From NCBI RefSeq assembly GCF_013087515.1, contig NZ_JABFCN010000010.1:1-64000 (forward strand): DNA of 64,000 nucleotides, given 5' to 3'. The stretch is from Rhizobium sophorae. Lineage in GTDB: Bacteria > Pseudomonadota > Alphaproteobacteria > Rhizobiales > Rhizobiaceae. Positions within the stretch are counted from its first letter, which is position 1; each line of letters opens with the position of its first letter. The notes under the pieces were generated by a model. That model saw only the letters and a list, made by a program, of their open reading frames with translations, did not search any database and had not been told where the DNA came from. The translations under genes and the position numbers were made by a program. Of this stretch, positions 58,576 through 64,000 are shown piece by piece.

Positions 58576-59931
58576 TCAGGGGAGCTGAACGTTCTTGTAG
58601 GTTTGCTGGAAGCGACGCAGCAGCGTATTGCCGCGTTCGGCAGCGCTGTCGAGCGAAGCCTGGACATCGGCATTGTTGACGAAGATTGCCTGCAGACCAT
58701 TGGCGATTTCGGTGCGGACCTGCAGCAGGCCACCGAGACGGATGCCCTGCGGAGCTGCATCGCCAGCAGGCGATGCGGTCAGGCTCTGAATGGCGAGTTC
58801 ACGGCCAGCGTAAGGCGCCTTGTCGTAAAAGCCCTGCTTCTTCAGATATTCGAAGCCGGAGTTACGAACCGGAATGTAGCCGGTAACGGTCGACCAGGTC
58901 AGCGCTTCTTCCGGCTTGGCAATGAAGTTGAAGAAGGCAGCGGCAGCCTTGTATTCAGCGTCGGAATGACCCTTCAGAACCCAGAGCGAAGCGCCGCCGA
59001 CATAAGAACTGTGCCGGGTCGCATCGCCGTAGGTCGGGAGCATAGCAACGTCCCAGTTCATGCCTTGCTTGGCGGTGCGGCCAACGTTGCCGTGGTCGCC
59101 GACCGAGGTCAGGATGACCTGGCAGTCGCCAGCGGCAAAGGCTTCGACGAAGGTCTGACCGACAGCCTTGTTCTTGATGACGGCCAGCTTGTTGTCGTAC
59201 CAGGACTTGAGGTCCTTGACGTAGCTGACGAGAAGCGGGTTCTTGTTGAACACCAGCTCGGCGTCGAGACCTTCAAAGCCGTTCTTCTTCGTGGCGATCG
59301 CTTCGCCGTTCACGGCTTCGAACTGCTCGATGTACTGCCAGACTTCGTTGTTGGAGATGTCAAAGCCGAGCGGGCAAGCATAGCCTGCATCCTTCAGAGC
59401 CTTGAGGTCCTCGCCTGCTTCTTTCCAGGTCGCCGGAGCATGATCCTTGCCAATCTTGGCGAAGGCGTCCTTGTTCCAGTAGAGAAGAGCGGTCGAGGAG
59501 TTGAAGGGGAAGGAGTACATCTCGCCCTTCGATGTCGCGTAGTAGCCGGAGATACCGGAGAAGTAGTCCTTCCAGTCGACATTGTAGCCCATGTCGGTCA
59601 TCAGCTTGTTGGCCGGGTAGTAGGCGCCGGAAAGCATGATGTCGAGAGTGCCGGCGTCGGAGACCTGGGCGATGGTCGGCTGCTTGCCGGCGCGGAAGGC
59701 AGCAATGGTGTTCTGCAGGGACGCGTCGTAGCTGCCCTGGCTGGTGCAGACCACTTCGTAGTCGGCCTGCGACTGGTTGAAGCGATCGCACTGCTCCTGG
59801 ACACGTTTTGCGATGTCACCGGAATTGCCGAACCAGAAGTCAATCTTGGTCTTATCGGCGGCGGCAGCGGGACCAGCAAGAAACGCTGTAGCGAGAAGGG
59901 CGCCAACGGCGCCGAGAAGCTTGGCTTGCAT
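58576..59931 (-). CDS. ugpB: glycerol-3-phosphate-binding periplasmic protein UgpB
   Basis: A 451-residue exported binding protein. Residues 1-24 are a signal peptide (MQAKLLGAVGALLATAFLAG, cleavage after AAAA). The mature protein starts with KTKIDFWFGNSGD and contains UgpB-type stretches (QPTIAQVSDAGTLDIM, KGEMYSFPFNSSTALLYWNK, AQVSDAG near the ligand site). It captures sn-glycerol-3-phosphate for UgpAE-C. ATG at 59931 begins the signal peptide. The AT-rich leader has possible Pho boxes. Confidence 0.92.
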   Translation of the reverse strand: MQAKLLGAVGALLATAFLAGPAAAADKTKIDFWFGNSGDIAKRVQEQCDRFNQSQADYEVVCTSQGSYDASLQNTIAAFRAGKQPTIAQVSDAGTLDIMLSGAYYPANKLMTDMGYNVDWKDYFSGISGYYATSKGEMYSFPFNSSTALLYWNKDAFAKIGKDHAPATWKEAGEDLKALKDAGYACPLGFDISNNEVWQYIEQFEAVNGEAIATKKNGFEGLDAELVFNKNPLLVSYVKDLKSWYDNKLAVIKNKAVGQTFVEAFAAGDCQVILTSVGDHGNVGRTAKQGMNWDVAMLPTYGDATRHSSYVGGASLWVLKGHSDAEYKAAAAFFNFIAKPEEALTWSTVTGYIPVRNSGFEYLKKQGFYDKAPYAGRELAIQSLTASPAGDAAPQGIRLGGLLQVRTEIANGLQAIFVNNADVQASLDSAAERGNTLLRRFQQTYKNVQLP

Positions 59932-60256
59932 GAGAACCTCGAACGTAAAAGGGACGCGCACTTTCAGCGCACGCCCTATTAGCTGGTTCAAATTGCCACG
60001 GCCAATGAATATTACATGACATGAAACAACCCAAATACAGATGTCATAAAACCTTCACGCAGCCGTTATTCGCAAATCCCAGAGAAATATTTAGAGAATT
60101 TTCAAAGATTGCTTCAGCATGTTGTCAATAAATTACAACTATATTCGAAAAAATGGAATTTTAGGGCATACTTAATATTTATTTATATTGCGACAGAGCA
60201 CCTTTATTCGGCCGCTCCGACCCAACGAAACTTGTAAAAACACCCGCATTTTTGCC
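59932..60256. other. AT-rich leader and promoter region upstream of ugpB
   Basis: This gene-free stretch is distinctly richer in A+T (especially 60060-60190) than the flanking genes. It contains the ugpB promoter region, possible Pho boxes and an inverted repeat GTTGT-N9-ACAAC near 60121-60139. No open frame with a ribosome site was seen. Confidence 0.6.
60006..60058. promoter_or_regulatory. candidate PhoB-binding region upstream of ugpB
   Basis: Two TGTCAT-containing elements occur: ATGTCATAAAACCTTCAC at 60041-60058 (plus strand), matching the rhizobial Pho box CTGTCATAAATCTGTCAC at about 14 of 18 bases, and ATGTCATGTAATATTCA read on the minus strand at 60022-60006. They lie 75-130 bp before ugpB. 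Ugp systems are PhoB-controlled in E. coli and Sinorhizobium; the exact boxes here are inference. Confidence 0.4.
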
Positions 60257-60274
60257 GTTGCACTGGTGTGCAAC
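60257..60274 (-). terminator. hairpin after the ROK regulator gene
   Basis: A perfect 7-bp stem, GTTGCAC and GTGCAAC, with a 4-base loop lies 16 bp after the ROK stop on the minus strand. A TTTTT tract occurs about 16 bases further on. It may end the ROK transcript before the ugpB promoter region. Confidence 0.45.
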
Positions 60275-60289
60275 CCCAGGGTTTAGGCC

Positions 60290-61501
60290 TCATGATTGAA
60301 GGGAATCCTTCAGGATCGCCGCAAAACGCGGATCGAATGCCCGGCTGATCGGTCCAGCGGCAGCACCAAGCGCCACCGACCAGGGATCGGCCATGCCGGG
60401 CTGCAGGCGCGGCAGCGTCCGGCCACGGCGCTCGGCGATCGACGGCAGCAGCGGGCCGATTGCCGCAATCAGCCTGCTCACCAGCGCTTCCGGCGCGCTG
60501 CCGCAGAGGATCACCGTCTGCGGATCGAACAGCGTTTCGATGAGATGGATACTCCAGCGCAGGTCCACTGCCGCTGCTTCGACCCAGGCGTGGATGCTTT
60601 GGTCGCCTTTCAAGGCAAGATCGTTGATGCGTGCATGGAGATGAGGATCGGCGGGATCGACGGACAGATGCTGATAGAGCGAGGCCAGCGAGGCGCGATG
60701 CTCGAGCGGCGTCGATTTGCCGTCGGCAAACAACAACGCCATACCGATCTCGCCGGCATTGCCGTTGGTGCCGCGGTAGAGATCGCCATTCAGAATGAGG
60801 CCGGCGCCAATGCCATAGCCGACGAAGAGGCAGACGGCATGGTCGAGGCCATGGGCGGCTCCCACCATGCGCTCGGCGGTCGCCGCCGCCGCCGCATCGT
60901 TCTGCAGGCCGACATCGAGCCCGGTGCCGGCGCTCAGCGTTTCCAACAACGGAAATTTCTGCCAGGCCTCCATCATCCACGGATCGTCGCCGCTGCCGGC
61001 AACCCCGAAAGGCCCGGGCATGGCGGCACCGAGGCCGACCAGCCGCTTTTCCGATTGCTGGACGATCCCGGCAAGCTTTGAGCGTACGCCGGCGACTAGA
61101 TCGAGGATGACCCTCGTCCCGCTAGATGGACCTCCAGGCGGGAGGCCGGACTCGTCACGCACAAGAACGCTGCCGACGAGATCGACGGCGACCGCCCGCG
61201 TCACATGCCGGTCGATCTGCAGGCCGATCGCAAAGGCGCCTTCGGGCACCAGGCCGTAGGGCGTCGAGGGCTGGCCCCTGCCCTTCCGTACCGCCTCCTG
61301 CGAGCTGACGAGACCGTCGCGCTCGAGTTCCTCGATGATATTGGACACCGTCTGCTTGGTCAGCCGCGTCGCCCGCGCCAGATCGGCGCGTGAAAGCGCT
61401 CCGTTGATCCTCAGGGCATCGATCATCACGCGCCGGTTATGGGCGCTGGTGCCTTCGTGATTGGTGCCACTCTTCGCCCGGATCGGGCGGCTGTCATTCA
61501 T
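60290..61501 (-). CDS. ROK-family transcriptional repressor
   Basis: A 403-residue NagC/XylR-type ROK regulator. The N-terminal winged helix-turn-helix (RRVMIDALRINGALSRADLA, RLTKQTVSNIIEELERDGLV) is followed by a ROK kinase-like domain (GLGAAMPGPFG, GYGIGAGLILNGDLYRGTNG, NAGEIGMALL). The zinc-binding CxCGxxGC motif usual in ROK proteins is absent: after GEIG the sequence is FADGKSTPLEHRAS. GAGGG lies eight bases before the ATG at 61501. It diverges from a sugar ABC operon and is probably its repressor. Confidence 0.9.
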   Translation of the reverse strand: MNDSRPIRAKSGTNHEGTSAHNRRVMIDALRINGALSRADLARATRLTKQTVSNIIEELERDGLVSSQEAVRKGRGQPSTPYGLVPEGAFAIGLQIDRHVTRAVAVDLVGSVLVRDESGLPPGGPSSGTRVILDLVAGVRSKLAGIVQQSEKRLVGLGAAMPGPFGVAGSGDDPWMMEAWQKFPLLETLSAGTGLDVGLQNDAAAAATAERMVGAAHGLDHAVCLFVGYGIGAGLILNGDLYRGTNGNAGEIGMALLFADGKSTPLEHRASLASLYQHLSVDPADPHLHARINDLALKGDQSIHAWVEAAAVDLRWSIHLIETLFDPQTVILCGSAPEALVSRLIAAIGPLLPSIAERRGRTLPRLQPGMADPWSVALGAAAGPISRAFDPRFAAILKDSLQS

Positions 61502-61543
61502 GTGCAATTCCCTCTTGACTCCAATAGAATGTTGACGAAGTAA

Positions 61544-61564
61544 TAAGTCAAGACAATTGACTTA
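61544..61564. promoter_or_regulatory. candidate ROK operator in the divergent promoter
   Basis: TAAGTCAA-N5-TTGACTTA is a perfect 21-bp inverted repeat, 43 bp upstream of the ROK start and 160 bp upstream of the binding-protein gene. On the minus strand its AGTCAA arm reads TTGACT, a possible -35, with TCTATT 17 bases downstream, so a bound repressor would overlap the ROK promoter. Confidence 0.65.
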
Positions 61565-61723
61565 ATAAGGGACCGGAGAGTCCCAGGGAACGCAGGAGGC
61601 CGGCAAGAGCTCCGACAACGCTCCGAGACGACGAACCGGCACGCTTTCGCGCGTGCCCTCTCGAACACCGATGGCGGAGGACCGCCCTCGGCAATGCGTA
61701 AATGTCAAAAACTGGAGGTTGCA

Positions 61724-62962
61724 ATGCTGAAATCCTTTAACAAGACGCTTCTCGGTGCGGCCTTGATCGGCGCATCCTTTGCGCCGCACGCTTTCGCCGA
61801 AACGACGCTGAACGCGCTGTTCATGGCGCAGGCCGCCTATAGCGAGGCCGATGTGCGCGCCATGACCGACGCCTTCGCCAAGGCGAATCCCGGTATCAAG
61901 GTCAATCTAGAATTCGTTCCCTATGAAGGCCTGCACGACAAGACGGTGCTGGCGCAGGGTTCGGGCGGTGGTTACGACGTTGTCCTCTTCGACGTCATCT
62001 GGCCCGCCGAATACGCCACCAACAAGGTGCTGGTCGACGTCTCCTCTCGCGTCACCGACGAGATGAAGAAGGGCGTGCTGCCGGGTGCCTGGACCACCGT
62101 GCAATACGACGGCAAATATTACGGCATGCCGTGGATCCTCGACACCAAATATCTGTTCTATAACAAGGAAATCCTCGAAAAGGCCGGCATCAAGACCCCG
62201 CCCAAGACCTGGGACGAACTGACCGAGCAGGCAAAGACGATCAAGGACAAGGGCCTGCTCGCCACGCCGATCGCCTGGAGCTGGTCGCAGGCCGAAGCCG
62301 CGATCTGCGACTACACCACGCTCGTCAGCGCCTATGGCGGCGATTTCCTGAAGGACGGCAAGCCGGCCTTCCAGACCGGCGGCGGCCTCGATGCGCTGAA
62401 ATACATGGTCTCCAGCTACTCCTCGGGCCTCACCAATCCGAACTCCAAGGAATTCCTGGAAGAGGACGTCCGCAAGGTCTTCGAAAACGGCGATGCCGCC
62501 TTCGCGCTGAACTGGACCTACATGTACAACATGGCCAACAATCCGAAGGACAGCAAGGTCGCGGGCAAGGTCGGCGTCGTGCCGGCGCCGGGTATTGCCG
62601 GCAAGAGCGAGGCTTCGGCCGTCAACGGCTCCATGGGCCTCGGCATCACCTCGGCCAGCCAGCATCCCGATGAAGCCTGGAAATACATCACCTTCATGAC
62701 CTCGCAGGCGACGCAGAATGCCTATGCCAAGCTCAGCCTGCCGATCTGGGCGTCTTCCTATGAGGACCCAGCGGTCACCAAGGGCCAGGAAGAGTTGATC
62801 TCCGCCGCCAAGATCGGCCTTGCTGCGATGTATCCACGTCCGACGACGCCGAAATATCAGGAGCTCTCGACCGCGCTGCAGCAGGCGATCCAGGAAGCGC
62901 TGCTCGGCCAGTCCTCGCCCGAGGACGCGCTGAAGTCGGCAGCCGACAATAGCGGCCTCTGA
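61724..62962 (+). CDS. CUT1 sugar ABC transporter substrate-binding protein
   Basis: A 412-residue exported binding protein (family 1). Signal peptide at residues 1-26 (LLGAALIGASFAPHAFA), then ETTLNALFMAQAAYSEADVR and the cluster typical of maltose/trehalose-like binding proteins (YGMPWILDTKYLFYNKEILE, INGSMGLGI-type region SAVNGSMGLGITSASQHPDE). GGAGG precedes ATG 61724; the upstream open frame is not the start. The sugar is unknown. The gene is controlled, by position, by the divergent ROK repressor. Confidence 0.9.
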   Translation: MLKSFNKTLLGAALIGASFAPHAFAETTLNALFMAQAAYSEADVRAMTDAFAKANPGIKVNLEFVPYEGLHDKTVLAQGSGGGYDVVLFDVIWPAEYATNKVLVDVSSRVTDEMKKGVLPGAWTTVQYDGKYYGMPWILDTKYLFYNKEILEKAGIKTPPKTWDELTEQAKTIKDKGLLATPIAWSWSQAEAAICDYTTLVSAYGGDFLKDGKPAFQTGGGLDALKYMVSSYSSGLTNPNSKEFLEEDVRKVFENGDAAFALNWTYMYNMANNPKDSKVAGKVGVVPAPGIAGKSEASAVNGSMGLGITSASQHPDEAWKYITFMTSQATQNAYAKLSLPIWASSYEDPAVTKGQEELISAAKIGLAAMYPRPTTPKYQELSTALQQAIQEALLGQSSPEDALKSAADNSGL

Positions 62963-62977
62963 GCAACGCATGAAACC

Positions 62978-63002
62978 CCGGGCGGCGGCTGCAGTCGCCC
63001 GG
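62978..63002 (+). other. hairpin between binding-protein and permease genes
   Basis: A perfect 7-bp stem, CCGGGCG and CGCCCGG, with an 11-base loop, 15 bp after the binding-protein stop. It lacks a U-tract and probably protects the upstream mRNA or lowers downstream expression. Confidence 0.6.
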
Positions 63003-63036
63003 TCTCCAGAACCTATGAAGAATAAGGGTCGCCTCG

Positions 63037-63921
63037 ATGTCGAGCACTTGGCTGACAACGCGCGCGTGGCTTTTGATGCTACCGCTTCTCGTGGTCATGA
63101 TATCCGTCATCGGCTGGCCTCTGATCGATACCGTCGGTCTCTCCTTCACCGACGCCAAGCTGGTCGGCACCGAAGGAAACTTCGTCGGCATCGACAATTA
63201 CGTGAAGATGATCTCCGGTTCGAATTTCCAGCGCACGCTCGTCACCACCGCATGGTTCGCGATCGTCTCGGTCGCCGCCGAAATGGTGATCGGCGTGCTC
63301 GCCGCCCTGCTGCTGAACCAGCAATTCCGCGGTCGCACCGCGCTTCGCGCCCTGATGATCCTGCCCTGGGCGCTGCCGACCGTCGTCAACGCCACGCTCT
63401 GGCGGCTGATCTACAATCCCGAATATGGTGCGCTGAACGCCGCACTCACTCAACTCGGCCTGCTGGAGGCCTACCGTTCCTGGCTCGGCGAACCGGGCAC
63501 GGCGCTGGCGGCCCTCATTGTCGCCGATTGCTGGAAGAATTTCCCGTTGGTGGCGCTGATCGCGCTGGCCGCACTCCAGGCCGTGCCGCGCGACATCACC
63601 GCCGCCTCGCTGGTCGACGGCGCTGGCGCTTTCGCCCGCTTCCGCTTCGTCATCCTGCCTTATCTCGCCGGCCCGCTGATGGTGGCGCTGGTGCTGCGCA
63701 CGATCGAAGCCTTCAAGGTGTTCGACATCATCTGGGTCATGACCCGCGGCGGCCCGGCCAACAGCACGCGTACGCTGTCTATCCTCGTCTATCAGGAGGC
63801 CTTCTCCTTCCAACGGGCGGGCTCCGGCGCCTCGCTGGCGTTGATCGTCACGCTGCTGGTGACGCTGCTTGCTGCCGGCTATGCCGCCCTGGTGCGCAGG
63901 ACCGCGGGGAGTGCAGCCTGA
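63037..63921 (+). CDS. CUT1 sugar ABC transporter permease, MalF type
   Basis: A 294-residue permease with six predicted helices. The cytoplasmic coupling motif is AASLVDGAGAFARFRFVILP, and the C-terminal RTIEAFKVFDIIWVMTRGGP is the standard MalF/UgpA-like signature. It lies 74 bp after the binding-protein gene. The stop TGA shares a base with the ATG of the next permease gene. Confidence 0.92.
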   Translation: MSSTWLTTRAWLLMLPLLVVMISVIGWPLIDTVGLSFTDAKLVGTEGNFVGIDNYVKMISGSNFQRTLVTTAWFAIVSVAAEMVIGVLAALLLNQQFRGRTALRALMILPWALPTVVNATLWRLIYNPEYGALNAALTQLGLLEAYRSWLGEPGTALAALIVADCWKNFPLVALIALAALQAVPRDITAASLVDGAGAFARFRFVILPYLAGPLMVALVLRTIEAFKVFDIIWVMTRGGPANSTRTLSILVYQEAFSFQRAGSGASLALIVTLLVTLLAAGYAALVRRTAGSAA

Positions 63922-64000
63922 TGGAACGCCAGAGCCCACTTTTTTCCGCCTTCATCCACCTCTGCGCGCTGCTGCTTGCCGCCGTCATCCTGGCGCCGAT
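63921..64000 (+). CDS. second sugar ABC permease (MalG type), cut by the window edge
   Basis: The first 26 codons only, MERQSPLFSAFIHLCALLLA, with a first membrane helix starting near residue 8. The ATG overlaps the stop of the MalF-type gene by one base. Position and N-terminus fit the MalG-type partner; the ATPase would be expected further right. Confidence 0.7.
   Translation, partial: MERQSPLFSAFIHLCALLLAAVILAP

Overview
The window reads as a stretch of chromosome from a Rhizobium-type alphaproteobacterium (R. leguminosarum/etli group or a close relative). The evidence is high GC content, the CtrA-pathway phosphotransferase ChpT next to an EipA/DUF1134 gene, a Rhizobiales-type RpoH, a ugpBAEC operon, a Caulobacter-like D-xylonate dehydratase, and short palindromic repeats of a kind dispersed in Rhizobiaceae genomes. 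No phage, IS, CRISPR, tRNA or rRNA was seen. Placement in the genus is inference from family knowledge, not from a database search.

Layout. 1-11 kb is core: a single-domain response regulator and chpT, eipA (divergent, with a candidate CtrA box between), a membrane-anchored coiled-coil protein, a TrmH-type rRNA methyltransferase, a DUF6476-like membrane protein, an RluA-family pseudouridine synthase, rpoH with a clear terminator, a large acidic single-pass membrane protein, and purA. 11-18 kb is mixed: an EamA transporter and a GNAT protein that share one hairpin holding both stop codons, a PAS-GGDEF-EAL protein, and xylD with a 3-hydroxyisobutyrate-dehydrogenase-family reductase.

18-37 kb is an efflux-rich segment: an RND pump (mexEF type) co-transcribed with an alpha/beta hydrolase that has lost its catalytic Ser and His and divergent from a LysR gene; two SDR genes divergent from another LysR gene; a small acidic protein and a 3-methyladenine glycosylase; marR-emrA-emrB with two identical-length 8-nt gene overlaps and a perfect MarR-like operator; and a second RND pump. 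No outer-membrane channel gene accompanies them. 37-40 kb holds a PPP-type phosphatase, a frameshifted SfnB/DszC-type acyl-CoA-dehydrogenase-like gene, an Rrf2 regulator with a four-cysteine cluster, and an SDR.

40-54 kb is a carbohydrate locus: a LacI regulator and TIM-barrel isomerase, then an eight-gene operon with an Opp/Dpp-type ABC transporter (binding protein, two permeases, fused double ATPase), two cytoplasmic glycosidase-like proteins (one GH42), a hydroxypyruvate-isomerase-like protein and a tartronate-semialdehyde-reductase-like protein. I read it as import of an intact oligosaccharide or glycoconjugate, cleavage inside the cell and funnelling of a fragment through glyoxylate/hydroxypyruvate-type chemistry; the substrate is unknown. 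This is the best candidate for an undescribed system here.

54-64 kb holds a cysteine-free AhpD-like protein, a cupin, the ugpBAEC glycerol-3-phosphate importer (AT-rich leader with possible Pho boxes), a ROK repressor with a perfect 21-bp operator in its divergent promoter, and the first three genes of a CUT1 sugar ABC transporter that runs off the right edge. All three ABC operons carry a strong hairpin just after the binding-protein gene.
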